In this document: in pieces, positions 52,629 through 64,000 of the stretch
Layout of the letters: every line of letters begins with the position of its first letter
How positions within the stretch are numbered: the stretch's first letter is position 1
Assembly (NCBI GenBank): GCA_949317995.1
Contig: OX439043.1
Span: forward strand, 60,467,339-60,531,338
Direction: 5' to 3'
DNA: 64,000 nt
DNA from: Acholoe squamosa
Taxonomy: Eukaryota; Annelida; Polychaeta; Phyllodocida; Polynoidae
Position numbers and translations under genes: made by a program
The notes under the pieces: generated by a model
The model's input: only the letters and a program-made list of their open reading frames with translations
Told to the model about the DNA's origin: nothing
Databases searched by the model: none

Positions 52629-53063
52629 AAAATGAAAGGGTTAATTGTGTCTTTTTCTTCCCTTTTCTGAGTAAAGGCTAGATAATCATTACATAAATGT
52701 TGAGATACTGAAAGTGAAAAATGAACAGCCAGGTCAATATAGAGTTCAACAGGGGCACATTGTCGTGTCATCTACTGAACATGCAGCATATTTGATACAC
52801 TTATCTAAGCTAGAGCTAATGCTTTAACACTATGGGAGTGGTCTTTTGAGAGGGGTGTTGTAGACACTAAATTGATCCAAATTTTGAAGGCAATTGAGTT
52901 ACAGTTGCAAGAAAACTAGTATTCTTATGTCAGGTCTTGCTTTCATAGATCCTCATAAGTCTGTCTCTTCACCATAGCAGGTGAATTTAGCAAAAGTCAT
53001 GGCTTACATACTTTTTTCCAAGAGTGTTCTGAGATTCTTCCAGTTTCTTCCAGAAGAAACCTG
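52629..53063. other. Flank between foldback repeat and element C LTR
   Basis: No gene is seen. A stretch of about 85 bp at 52,672-52,752 (gagtaaaggctagataatcattacataaatg...) recurs at 55,797-55,880. Confidence 0.5.
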
Positions 53064-53619
53064 TGTACTGGTTCGTTCTATATGTTGAATTGGTCAGCTC
53101 TTAGGCTCGCTTAATCACTACAAGCAGCACACAACACGAAAGGTTCGGGTTGGGCAAAGCCCTTAACTTCCCATCTGTTCGGATGGACTTTATTCTGAGA
53201 AGGAAAATAAACACATCTGGACTAGACTAGGTCCAGTCCCCTTCTGCTGATCGTCCGGCTCCTTAGTAGGAGCTGAGTGCGAGGCATGGTGCTGCCCTCT
53301 CTTGTACCAAACGGGTATCGCGAAGCGACACCTGGTTGGCATAGAAGGAACGAGCACCACACGAGCACATCTTTCGGATGATCCGCACTAGTATATATAC
53401 AACAATGCCGACCCCTACACCACCCCCCTAGACTTTACCTAGGGTAGATGTTACAATAGACTATTTTAAACCTGATGATATGATATATAACAATTATTTA
53501 CACAGGTAAGTCTACAATATAGTAGTTAGAAAACTAATATAGCAATAGAGGGGCATTATAAATATTATGTACATATATGGCTATGTATTATGAGTTCAAT
53601 GCAACTTTTGAGTTTGTCC

Positions 53620-55330
53620 CGTTCCCAACCACTTTTACATTTGGACTACTCCAAATCACAATAAATTTTAATATCCTAGGTTTTTATTGGCCCAGGAGTT
53701 TGTGCTAGTTGTGCCCTTTCAGAAGATATATGATTTACCCTATTGCTTTGTTATTCTTTTGTTAAAAGAGGGCAATACATGTCCCAAATTCCATGTTTTT
53801 CATCCTATTCCTCTTTTCAGTGATATAGAAAACAAATGCTAATCCACTATATGTAAGTGTTCTTGTGTTCATCTTTATGTCTATACCATTGGCTATCCTT
53901 TTAACCTATGGGCATATTTTAGTAAGCAATCTGGTCGACATGGTATAGGTATATATGAGAAAATAGCAAAGTCCCATTCCCAACCACTTTTTAAAAGAGT
54001 CTTTAAAAATGAATGCTTCCCACCATATTTCTAATAATGATTTCCCTGAAGCTACAATAGTTGTACTATAAGTGAAATCCATATGTCTCTGAAGCAATGC
54101 CCGATCTTTCCTAGCCTCTGTCTCCTTATTTATCCATTCTCAGAATCTTCCAAACTTACCATGGTGCTTATGTCCCGTTCCCAACCACAAAAAATTAAGA
54201 TAGTAGTATCTCCATAGTTTTCATATTTAACTGTCTGCATAATATGCACAATTTAGCCCTATTTGAGCCCTAAAAGAAAATTTAATATAGAGATTTTCTG
54301 GTCATTCATTTCTCTGCAACCCTTGATCAGTCACCACATGTGTCCTGTTCCCAACCACTTTTGTCCTGTTCCCAACCACTTCTTATAACACACCATTGTT
54401 CAGTGCTACAATGCATGAAACTCACTCTAAGGCACATATTCCCTCCCCTTTGTTCTCCCATCCACTCATAACATAAAAATAAAGAAAATGCCAGTCATTG
54501 TAATGATAATGTCCTGTTCCCAACCACTTGTGTCCTGTTCCCAACCATTTTTTTTTTCAAATGTAACATTATTCAATCATAACTCTTGTGAGACTCAATC
54601 GCAATTACCTATCCCTTCACCTCGGTCGTCCCATTAACTCATGACATAGTATTGTCTCAGTATAATGAAGTTAATCACAGTCACTGTAATGATAGCATCT
54701 CATTCCGAACCACTTTCTGTGTCCCGTTCCAAACCACTTTATTCTTGAAAGTGACATTCAGTTGTACACCTCAATCACCAGCACCAATCCCATGGCTACT
54801 GTTCCCCCATCCACTGATTGCATAGAATTATGTCAATTTATTGAATTACTCCTAGTCACTGTAATGATTATATTTTGTTCCCCATTACTCATGTCCCATT
54901 CCCAACCACTTATGTCCTGTTCCCAATCACTTCTTTAAAGAAAAGTAACATTACTCGGTTTTTGTCATTCATGAACCTCACTCACAAGCACCTGTTCCTC
55001 TGGCCCCGTCCCTCCTTTAGCTCAGCACATGGAATTACATCAATATGATGAATAGACCCCAGTCATTATAATGATAATGTCCAGTTCCCAACCACTTCTT
55101 GTCCCGTTCCCAACCATATTTGAAATGTGACTTTGTACAGTTCTACCACACATGAAAATCACTTACCACTGGCCATATCCTTTCCCCTTCCTCCACACTA
55201 ACTCATGACAAATTTCTTACTATGTATCCTTTAGAATTTCACCTACATATGTATATACTGATCATATCCTGCTCCCAATCACCTTTGTCCCGTTCCCAAC
55301 CACTTTACATGGTTGAGTATATTGAAAATT
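53620..55330. repeat. 'tgtcc(c/t)gttcccaaccactt' satellite, 170-200 bp period
   Basis: A roughly 20 bp motif recurs singly or as tandem doublets at about 53,620, 53,966, 54,173, 54,340, 54,509, 54,697, 54,890, 55,078 and 55,265. From 54,337 the larger units repeat every 170-200 bp and share diverged sequence between motifs (actcatgacata..., cagtcactgtaatgat). Inverted single copies occur at about 55,640 and 56,628. Confidence 0.85.
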
Positions 55331-55690
55331 ATGAAAACATCTTTATGGATATGGTTCTCACCCAGGATAACAATTTAAGGGGAAGGTTTTGCAGTATCCC
55401 TGGGACCAAAAGTATTACTCTGGCCCTATTTGTTTACCTTGTACAAAATTTCAAAGTTTAGTATAAATTCTTGCAAAAAAAGGGGTGAAAATTCAAATTT
55501 AGGGAGGCTGGGTTCTTAAATCCCTAATGAGATAAGTGGAAAGGATGTTACAGCTATGAAGTATGTTCATGACCAAATAATTTTCCACAGAAAATGTATA
55601 GAAGGTTTGGATATTAAAGACTATCTATGAGGACAAAATAAAGTGGTTGGGAATGGGACAGAATGGGGTACCATATGTCTGAAGAGGTGC
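55230..55690. repeat. 455 bp direct duplication, copy 1
   Basis: This is nearly identical to 56,225-56,690, about 995 bp downstream. It includes the motif doublet, 'ccaggataacaatttaagg' and the inverted motif. A short ORF (near 55,222-55,461) is repeated in both copies and is not a supported gene. Confidence 0.85.
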
Positions 55691-55922
55691 CATGCGGGAA
55701 ACTAAATTCTCATGGGGGAAACTAAATTCTGGGGAAGATGTCTGTGTTGTGAAGTGTTTGAAATTTGCTTGTTTGTTTTTATGAATTCCCTTTTCTGAGT
55801 AAAGGCTAGATAACCATTACATAAATGTTGAGATACTGAAAGAGAAAGTGAAAGATGAACAGCCAGGTCAGTATAGAGGTGCAGTAAACACAGTCACATT
55901 ATGTACTTAATTACAACCTAGT

Positions 55923-56098
55923 ACAGAATGTAACATATAATAACTCGCTCTGATTAACACAGCGTCAAATAATATTTCTGTAGATGAAGCTATATAGCTT
56001 CCATCAATAAATATAGTTTACAGAATGTAACATATAATAACTCGCTCTGATTAACACAGCGTCAAATAATATTCCTGTAGATGAAGCTATATAGTTAC
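55923..56098. repeat. 98 bp tandem duplication
   Basis: 'gtaacatataataactcgctctgattaac' to 'gtagatgaagctatatag' occurs twice in tandem (from about 55,929 and 56,027). Confidence 0.85.
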
Positions 56099-56224
56099 CC
56101 CTTCTGTTATACACAGTAGATCGAGTCTCATTCTATACAGGTTAATTACCCTGGGTTAATTACCAGACTATACCTTCGGTCACAAATCATAGAAAGTGTG
56201 CATATAGGGCCTTACATGTCAGTT

Positions 56225-56690
56225 CACCTACATATGTATATCCTGATCATATCCTGCTCCCAATCACCTTTGTCCCGTTCCAAACCACTTTACATGGTTG
56301 AGTATATTGAAAATTATGAAAACATCTTTATGGATATGGTTCTCACCCAGGATAACAATTTAAGGGGAAGGTTTAGCAGTACCCCTGGGACCAAAAGTAT
56401 TACTCTGGCCATATTTGTTTACCTTGTACAAAATTTCAAAGTTTAGTATAAATTCTTGCAAAAAAAGGGGTGAAAATTCAAATTTAGGGAGGCTGGGGTC
56501 TTAAATCCCTAATAAGATAAGCGGAAAGGATGTTACGGCAATGAAGTATGTTCATGACCAAATAATTTTCCACAGAAAATGTATAGAAGGTTTGGATATT
56601 AAAGACTATCTATGAGGACAAAATAAAAGTGGTTGGGAATGGGACAGAATGGGGTACCATATGTCTGAAGAGGTGCCATGGGGGGAGTGC
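56225..56690. repeat. 455 bp direct duplication, copy 2
   Basis: This matches 55,230-55,690 with few changes. Confidence 0.85.
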
Positions 56691-57439
56691 ACATATTTAA
56701 GAAAGAACAACCTTGTATGGTCATCCATCAATAAATATAGTTTACTCATACAGATGGATTTAAGCCTACTAGAGTTTTAGGTCTGACCCCTTCCCGATCC
56801 CTATGGATCCAAAAGTTGCATCAAACTCATGATACAGAGCCATATAGGCATCGTCACATATAACCTGAAGTAACTAAGTTTAACTAGATAGGAAGTGGCA
56901 CCTTATGCACCATCGACCTATGTTATGAAGTAACAATATTACAAAGTTATACTAGTATTGACACACATTATTAAACTTATACAGTGTTTATAGACATGTA
57001 GTATTTATAAAAATATCCAAGAGTGGATGAAAAAATAGTGTTTCGTATTAACCCAAAAAAAAAAATTTTGTTTTGTTTTAGATTTAATAAAAATATATAC
57101 AAACAATTGTAATAAGAAATTAAGAGGTGTCCTACCAGGGTAGTAGAATCACCCTTACAATAATGGTTTGACTTCTGGCGAACCTGGAATGACTGGTTTC
57201 TGCAGCTCCATCCGGCGACATGTGTGTGGTGGCAAGCCACGTTGCTGGTATGGTGTGCCCTGATGAAGTTGTGTAGATGGAGCCCCCTTCGAGTGGTAGT
57301 CCACGAGTGGTCGGGAAGCATCCATCTAGTTGCAGGTCGTCATTCCAGTCCGTAGGATCCGGGTGGTCATCCGAGAATGGTCTTTGGCATATAAGGGATG
57401 CCTTTACCCTCGGGTACTAAATAACTGGCAGATGGACAC

Positions 57440-59760
57440 TTACAAGTCGGTAGACTCGTAGTCCTTGTCCATCTTCTCAGCGGACTCCGGGTTTGGAGCC
57501 GAGCTGCTGCGTTTCTTGTCGAGGAGCTTAAGGTTACCAGTGCTCAGGTCCAAGTCAAGTAGACGTGAACCCATACCCTCAGACGAACTGCCTCCCACTG
57601 CTCCGGCATCAGCAACCGAGGGGACGTCTAGAGACCACAGTTTGCCGTCCCAGTCGTCCAGTTGCTTGCCGAAGCAGAGGAAGAACTTAAGGTCCGGCTC
57701 CTTGTACCTGGTAATGTAATGGTAAGTTCTCGGCGGCGTGGAACTCCTTAAGCTTCTCGGCTTCCTTTCTCTTTTTGACGCAGCATTTGTAGGCCTCCTC
57801 GACCCGCTTCATCTCCTAGTCTTTGATTTTATCCTCCTCATGCTTCTGTATCTCGTAAACGAGATTGAAGGTGGCTTCAGTTACATCCCGCCAGTAGTCG
57901 ATAGACTTCGGACAGTGAAGTGACTGCCATTGGCTCATGGGGTCATTCTGGATCCTACATGTACGTTCGTTACAGTGGTAGATGAATGTTTCTGGATCCT
58001 CGAGTCCAGCTAACGTATTTGCCACCAGCCCCATGATGGGGACCCGAGAGTCCACAGACGGAGCAGCAGCTGTTTCAGAGCAGGTGGGGGTACAACAACA
58101 GGCAGTGCACCTGCACTAGGGACCACAGAGCCCTCAACCGTGGCACCTCCTTGTCCACTACCATTGCCAGGGAGTGGTCGAGTAGACTCGCATCCACCAC
58201 GGCCCCTTCCCAGAGCCTTAGCCCTACCCGAGGAGGTCAGAACTTGGGATTCAGGTCCTGCAGGTCCCATAGCAGGGAACTTGGACATGTACTCCCTGTA
58301 TGCTTGGCGCTGTGCATCGCTGGATTCTTCCCCCGCCCACCAATCACTGTGTCCGGTGGTGTGGCCCAGGAAAGTAAGCCAGTCATCTGGGCTACTGGTG
58401 TCAACACCCGGAAGGCGTTGGGCTCCAGCAGTTAACCCGGGTGGTGGCGGTAGTGGTACTGTCTGGCTGACCACACGTGAAGTCTGGTAGCCAGGCATAT
58501 CCAGCACCGAGACTTGCTGTCCAGACTGGCGACGATCAGCCAGGTTAGCTGGTCTAGACTGAACCTTAGCGCCAGCGGGGCTCACGGATCGGTCTGCACG
58601 GGTTCGTTTTTGGGATGTGGATGGGGTTTGCGCCCCAGCTGTTTCCCTCAAATGAGCCTGCTTCTGCTTCTCCCTCTCGTCATCACCTCTCCACTTTTTC
58701 AGCTTCGCATGCTTTTCGGTTGGAAGCTGAAACTTTGAACCCGAGGGGTTCAACGCGAAGTAAGTGATGATATTCCCACACTTCCAGGCGCATAACTCGG
58801 GTTCAAACGCGAGTTTCCTCACCTGGTTCGCCGGGAGCTCAGCCCAGTTCGCAAGTAGCTCGTTAAAGCACCTAACTGCACGCTTTCGTGTCTTCTCCAG
58901 GCCAGTTCCATGGGCCTTTTGCAAATGTAAGGCCATGTTGGTCACGAAGGTGCCATCACACAACTTGCTGGGTCTATCACCAGGGATACACCTCAGCAAG
59001 GGCTTGTGGTGCATATGGTGCTCCACGATGTGCCTGGCGAACCGAGGCTTGGTACTGAATACCTTCTCTCCGGTAAGCGAGAGCTGGCACGACTCGAATG
59101 GGCACTTACGGCAGTTGCCGCTGGGTCCCCGCTGGGTCCCCATTTGGCCACTAAACTAGTCCTCGCCTCATAATTATAGACCAGTCCTAACTTGGATTTT
59201 AGCTGATCCAACCAAATCAGATACAATTTCCCCACTGGTGTATCATTAGGTCCGGATTTCATCCATTCCTCATCATCACTGTCACCGTCCATGTTGACAG
59301 TGCCTGGACACATGTAGTGGATCGTGTCGTAGGCACAATCGGCAAAGCAGCGAGGGACGCATTCTTTAAATCCCTTGGCTGCATTCTTCCACATCCACTT
59401 CTGGTTGTCATCATTCGGCATGTCTGTGGTCATGTCTTCCCACGTCGTTACCGCCTGCAACTCTGACTTGGCTGACTCAGGCAGCTCTGGGTCGCATTCG
59501 CTCCCTGACTCGCTGCTCGACTAAATCTGTGCCCCCTTTGATTGGTCTCGACTGGTGGTGACAGTACCAGTCATAGTCACAACTGAGGTGACAGCAGACA
59601 ACCCGCTGGTAGTGACAGTGGGTGCTGCAGTAACCGCGATGGCCATGGTGACTGCTGTGTAGGTAGAGGTCGGAGGCCTCGCCTGGCTTTTGTCCCCCTT
59701 CTTTGCAGAAGTAGGAGTGGGCACAGCCGGACTCTCCTTCACCACCTTTTTTTTTGAGGT
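57440..59760 (-). pseudogene. ORF3 of element C, C-terminal part
   Basis: This is the diverged homologue of ORF3 in A and B. The conserved order is kept: the acidic motif DGDSDDEEWMK (near 59,270), Cys/His block with CPFESC, IVEHHMHH and HLQKAHG (59,110-58,910), Pro/Gly/Arg linker (GRAKALGRGRG near 58,220), and C-terminal helical domain (CNERTCRIQNDPMSQWQ near 57,950; YWRDVTEATFNLVYEIQ near 57,880), ending in STDL and TAA at 57,440. Frames change near 59,520, 59,140, 58,030 and 57,820, so it is broken. Despite low overall similarity to A/B, the Cys/His and acidic motifs are retained, which argues for past selection on the protein. Confidence 0.75.
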
Positions 59761-61590
59761 TTGAAAATGTTTTATTGTCAAGTCACTATTCATACAGAAA
59801 GTGGTAAAATTAGACAATAATGTGAATCCTCATTCAGTTATTACATTAAGTGGTTGTTTGCACATAGATCAATGAATAAAGATGGAAATTTATACAATGA
59901 AGAATGAGAACAATAATATAAACAGAAAAAATAAAATCTATATAACAAACAGTATATACTATGTACACAAATAGCAACCTCTATAATCTTACAATAAAAT
60001 TTCAAAAAGAAGGGCAGCAGGCATGGTACACCAGTTTGTTACTATCAACAAGTTTTATACTAGCATGTATTACACTATACCAATAGGATATATATGGACA
60101 GATCAGTAGGTACAAAACATATCTTAAACAGATGATCAGCAGATATACAGTATGAGAGTATAGTCACTGTGAGCTCATGGATGAAATTCATGCGGTGTAG
60201 TCTTTCAACAGCTCCACATGAATAAATTCTAATAGAGGGTGTAGTCAGCAAACAACAGCTCCCTCTACTCAATCAGGATAAGGTGTAGTCTTTCAACAGC
60301 TCCCTAACCTGTATCTTTTTTCATATTACTCATCCAGCTCATTCAGCTCATCACCCATTAACATCATCTTGGACAAGTCTTGTATCTGCCTAATTCTTGC
60401 TTTAAATTTAAGTTTACTTTCACTGTGTTGGACATCAGCTCGGAGATTGTTCCATAACTCAACTCCTCTATATAGCGGCGAGTTGTTGAATCCCATGTTA
60501 CGTGCTCTGGGAATGACTATCTTAATCTTTGATTCTGACCTCATACCTGGCCTTCTGATTTCCTCATCGACCCAATCTGGATTTCTTGATAATTTGTACA
60601 TGAAGCTAAGCAATAATTCTTGTCGTCTCCTCATCAGGAGTGGGATATTAGCCCGTTCATGGAGCTCTTCTTCATTAAGATCCAAACCTCTGAAACAAAT
60701 TTTCAGGCCTCTCTTCTGCATTCTGTCTAACTTTTTTAACAGGCCTTCATTAGCCCCCTCGTAGGCAAAACAAGCGTAATCAAAAACAGACATTATGGTG
60801 GTTTTATAGACTGTTACAGCAACTTTTTCAGATAACATGTTTCTGAATTTACTGAATCTAAAAAGACGGTGGTTAATTTTACTATTTAAATCCTTTAGTG
60901 CAGGTTCAAAACTCAATAGACTGTCTAACTTTAATCCTAAGTAGCAGTAGTTATTTAGAGTTTCAAGTTCTTTGTTATACAAATATAGTTTTTGGCCCCT
61001 GGACTTTGGTAACTTTTTGCATGAACCATACCACACAACTTTGGATTTATCCGTGTTAGCAGTAAGCCTCTTGGTTACAAACCAGGATTGTAATCGATTT
61101 AATGCCGTTTGTAACCTATTGGTTATAGTTTCAATTTTGTTGTTTGAGCTGTATATTACCAAGTCGTCTGCATAAAGATAATGTTTACAATCAGCAAGAA
61201 CATCACTGACATCATTTATATATAGTATGAACAAGAGCGGTCCCAATACAGACCCTTGTGGGACACCAAATCGTACTGGGGCTTCATTAGAAACAAAGGA
61301 ACCAATTTTAGTATACTGGCTTCTCCCAGTTAAGTAACTCATTAGCCAATTGAGTGTTGTGTCATGTAAACCAAGTTGTCCTAAAATTTCAAAAAGATAG
61401 GCGTGATTAACACAATCGAACGCCTTACGTAGGTCAAGATAACAAACTCCAGTCAAATGGCCTCTATCTCTATTTTCATAAATATCGCTCAGGAGTCTGA
61501 AGACTGCATCTGCAGTCCCCAGTCCTGATCGATAACCAAATTGTTTTGCAGATATAACATTTTTCTTATTTAGAATTTCATTCTCCTTCT
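59747..61590 (-). mobile_element. 5'-truncated LINE inserted in ORF3 of element C
   Basis: A non-LTR retrotransposon fragment of about 1.84 kb on the minus strand starts within RT near 61,590, has a 3' UTR of about 570 bp, and ends in a short poly(A) (T-run at 59,747-59,755 on the plus strand). It interrupts ORF3: the charged Lys/Glu segment continues on both sides. 'gaaggaga' words at both junctions may be the target duplication. 5' truncation and the A-tail are typical of target-primed reverse transcription. Confidence 0.85.
60326..61580 (-). CDS. LINE reverse transcriptase (Jockey/CR1-like), truncated
   Basis: The open frame runs from the truncation (KQFGYRSGLGTADAVF near 61,545) to TGA-type closure at 60,326. 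RT motifs in order are LDLRKAFDCVNH (near 61,440), FGVPQGSVLGPLLFILYIND (near 61,270), catalytic YADDLVIYS (near 61,165) and a thumb-like region (LGLKLDSLL near 60,930). The last ~130 residues (DYACFAYEG, LKKLDRMQKRGLK) resemble the C-terminal part of Jockey/CR1-group ORF2 proteins. The endonuclease and 5' half of RT are missing, so it is not functional as mobile DNA, although the remaining frame has no stop. Confidence 0.88.
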
Positions 61591-62618
61591 TCTTCTAAAC
61601 GGGCTGTTTTGGGGCTTCAGGGCTGCAATCCGTTTTACCAGACTCCTTTCCCTTACCGCTGGTACTCCTTCGGCTACTGGTGGTGGTATCAGTCTCCGAC
61701 AAAGTACCCGACTTGAGCAGGGCCTGCTGCTTGCGCTGGGCTCGGCGAACAGCAGTCAGCTCCTTCTGCTGGGCGGCAAGCTCATGACGCTTTTCCTCCA
61801 CAGCAGCTTGTTGACGGGCAATGTCTTCCTCGGAAACCGAGCCGGCTGCCTCTGGAATGCTTACTCTCCGACTTAGACCTCTCGACCGCAATCTGGATAT
61901 CCTCGTCCTCGAGGTCTGACTCAGTCAGTAGTCCCCTTGGTGCAGGCTTGCAAACTAATTTCTTAGTTCGCCCTGTAGTGACCAAATGCAGCATGATGAT
62001 AGAGTCGGTGTCCATGTTGGATTCCGACTCACGCAAGTGTGTGGTCCTCCAGGAAGTCCCTTCGGATACCTCAGCCTGTGCTAGCTGATCTAACATCATG
62101 GCTCCGGCGAGACGTTTGTAGTTCCGCAGCCATGACACTGGCATGTTTTCTGCCAGCTCGTCAGAACACGAGTCGATGACTAGTGCCCTGAAATCATTGG
62201 GTATCTCTCCCGGCTGTCCAGGAACCTCGGCTCCTATGCCATACCCAAACATTGAGGGTGCATTGGGATGTAGGTTCCCCAGTTCGTATAGACGATACCG
62301 GCCTCCTCTTCAACGTGGGCGAGGCGCTCGACTCTTGTCTTATAACCCGGAGGATACAATGGGATATTCAAGATATCCAAACCCTCTGCTGTTGGGTCGG
62401 TTGGGTCCGAAGAACCTGACGCAGAAGCTACTGGACCCAGAGGTGGTGGAGGAGGCATTCGGTCCCTGTCTGTCGCGGCTGTTGATAACGCAGCGAGACA
62501 GTTAGCGGCCTCTTCCACTTCTGGCTTGCTTCCCAGGCCAGCATCGGAGGTCTCCATTGTCTTCGTCCTACTCAATGTTGGCGGCCTGACGCGCAGCTTC
62601 AGTTGTTCCCTGTGCCAT
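61591..62618 (-). pseudogene. ORF3 of element C, N-terminal part
   Basis: ATG at 62,616-62,618 gives MAQ, the same first three residues as ORF3 in A and B. A TAG shortly after breaks the first frame. Further pieces are 62,575-62,234 (Pro-rich, then YPPGYKTRVERLAHVEE), 62,252-61,782 (SWLRNYKRLAGAMM, aligned with WFENYFGLAEAM of B) and 61,891-61,595 (coiled coil EEKRHELAAQQKELTAVRR, then a Ser/Thr/Lys-rich stretch). The LINE cuts it at about 61,590. Confidence 0.7.
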
Positions 62619-62800
62619 TACAGCGGAACAACTTCCAATATAAAATTGGCAAAAATAAAGTCCAACTACAAAAAGGTAGGTACTGGGACTACTAGCCGCT
62701 GGAGGACGCAAAAACAACCAGAGCGAAAATCAATGGTGTCTAAGCACCATGATTCCGCCCTAGTTATAAAAGGTGTCATGAGCTTCAACCTTTCGAGTGG
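62619..62800 (-). other. Shortened integrase-ORF3 spacer (element C)
   Basis: Element B has the end of integrase plus 518 bp here. In C the integrase frame stops at 62,801 and the AT-hook tail is missing, so a deletion is likely. Confidence 0.5.
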
Positions 62801-64000
62801 CTAGTAATACCTTAGCACTTTGTCCCCTAGATTAAAACGTATCATTTGAGCAATAGTGTCGTAACCCACCTTTTGCCATTTAGCATTCTTCAGTAGTTCA
62901 TTTCGAACTACTTTGTATGCCTGTTTAAATCTGTCCCAGAGTGATTCCGCAAAGAGCACAGTGCAAGGAGCTTCCGGATCAATTCCAACCACACCATACA
63001 CCAAGCCAGCGGGCATAAATATGTCCTCACCGAACACCAAAAGGTTTGGGGTACAATTAGTAGCTGCATGGACGGTGTTATTGTAGGCGTGTACTACAAA
63101 CTCGCACTATTCGTCCAAATCGTCCTGGTGGCTATTCACCAGAGGCTTCAGAACTTGTATCAGCTTTCTGTTGAGCCTCTCCACCTGGCCATCAGATTGT
63201 GGCCGGTATGGGTTGGTTCAGGTCTTGCAGATAGCTAAGTAATGGCACATTTCCTGCCATAACTCCGACTCGAACTCCCTACCTTGATCACTGTACATCA
63301 TGAGGGGTACACCCAAATGTAGCACCCAGCCTTTTACAAATGCTTTAGCACATGTAGCGGCTTTATGATTTGGAAGGGGAAACACCCGAGTATACTTCGT
63401 GTAATAGTCTGTCATGACCATCATACATGTATTCTCCTTAGGTGTCGTTTTGAATCAACTTATGATGTCGATTGCTACACGAGCAAATCTTACACCAAAC
63501 AGCTCCTGGGACAAGAGTAACTTGCCCATGCAGGGTCCTGGCTTGTTTTTACAACAGTCGGGACAAGTTGCAATCAACTGAAGTAGGTCGCTCCTCTTCC
63601 CTGGCCAGTAATATGGTCTTTGCCGATATTCAATGGATCCCGTAATGGCCACTCGTTTGGTGTCCATGACAATAATACATGATATCCCTTCTCATTGAGG
63701 TAGGAATCACGTTTTGCAATAGCTTATTGCCAGTAGAAGTGGTTTTCCATCTGCACAATATGCCATCTCGGATCTCTAGCTCGGTCCATTGAGCAATGAA
63801 TCGCCTTGTCTCTCTGTCTTCCAGAGATAACATTGGCCTTACCGGCTTAATACCTTTCTGTAAGTATATCAAGATGCGTGTAGTGGTGGGATCCAACTGT
63901 TGAAACTTCTTGATGGTCTCTGGGGACCAATTGAGATAGCTACACACAGCCTCCTCCCAGGGGATACGGGGGGTGGTATAGTTATATACCAACCCGGCAA
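62801..64000 (-). pseudogene. pol: Element C: RNase H end and integrase, running off the window
   Basis: This is homologous to B 33,880-35,000. Pieces are 63,992-63,630 (pre-integrase and HGHQTSGH), 63,667-63,455 (CPDCCKNKPGP and AIDIIS), 63,424-63,218 (MMVMTDYYTKYTRVFPLP and YSDQGREFES) and 63,040-62,801 (VFGEDIFMPAGLVYG onward). The third core residue lies between pieces (PQSDGQVERL near 63,190). At least three frame breaks are present, so it is inactive. The rest of pol, gag and the 5' LTR would lie beyond 64,000. Confidence 0.85.

Larger units (their letters stand above)
53574..56846. mobile_element. TIR-bounded satellite block inside LTR C (3.27 kb)
   Basis: Imperfect terminal inverted repeats of about 36 bp (tatatggctatgtattatg... 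at 53,574; ...catgatacagagccatata ending 56,846) bound an AT-rich block. It carries the 'GTTCCCAACCACTT' satellite, a 98 bp tandem duplication and a 455 bp direct duplication. It carries no transposase. The LTR of element C resumes on both sides. No target duplication was identified. Confidence 0.55.
53064..57159 (-). repeat. 3' LTR of element C (split by 3.3 kb insertion)
   Basis: In element orientation it starts TGTAAGGG at 57,159 and ends CGAACCAGTACA at 53,064, matching the TGTACAGC start and CGAACCACTACA end of element B. A GC-rich block near 53,230-53,450 (gtgtaggggtcgg ... ctcagctcctac ... ggagccgg) matches the promoter-like block of B, and AATAAA-like gaataaag lies near 53,196. Without the insert it is about 0.8 kb. 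Confidence 0.65.

Overview
This window is eukaryotic and almost certainly animal. It is built from nested retrotransposons, DNA-transposon remnants and minisatellites, and I find no convincing host gene. Copia, Ty3/gypsy and Jockey/CR1-like LINE reverse transcriptases, tRNA-derived SINE-like sequence and TIR elements occur together in moderately AT-rich DNA. That suits a repeat-rich invertebrate, perhaps marine, but the sequence does not fix the taxon.

The backbone is a giant imperfect palindrome. The left arm is about 3,616-26,806, the right arm about 27,037-50,116, with a roughly 230 bp non-palindromic spacer between them. With later insertions removed, each arm is about 6.7 kb. Each arm holds, from outside inward: the 3' half of ORF3 of a Ty3/gypsy element (element A), its 3' LTR of about 1.1 kb, unique-looking sequence with 'ccttgtgaggtac' motifs, a hairpin, a tandem-repeat block with tRNA-like modules, and an LTR-like block next to the spacer. 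Five insertions each sit in only one arm, so they postdate the inverted duplication. They are a 14.7 kb env-bearing gypsy element (4,057-18,744), a 1.75 kb composite with 469 bp end repeats (20,114-21,867), a SINE-like insert (about 27,924-28,482), a 10.6 kb gypsy element B (about 30,307-40,944), and a 5.3 kb copia element (41,689-46,989).

Outside the palindrome, 1-262 is a short-repeat tract and 262-3,615 is the rest of degraded element A. From 50,117 to 53,063 lie tandem repeats and a smaller inverted repeat. From 53,064 to the window end lies a third gypsy copy (element C) on the minus strand: LTR, ORF3, then integrase running off the end. Its LTR is split by a 3.3 kb TIR-bounded block holding a 'GTTCCCAACCACTT' satellite, and its ORF3 is split by a truncated LINE.

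Elements A, B and C form one gypsy family with the order LTR, short Gag (CCHC), PR-RT-RNaseH, integrase with a basic AT-hook-like tail, a long ORF3, LTR. ORF3 sits where env usually lies but does not look like an envelope. It has conserved Cys/His finger-like motifs, an acidic DSDDEEW motif and a coiled-coil C-terminus, and is the best candidate here for something undescribed. The second candidate is the env-gypsy element, whose intact third ORF looks like a class of fusion glycoproteins known from insect errantiviruses and baculovirus F proteins. Most other coding regions carry stops or frameshifts. The copia element is the youngest: its LTRs look identical, it has a clean 5 bp target duplication, and I see one frameshift.
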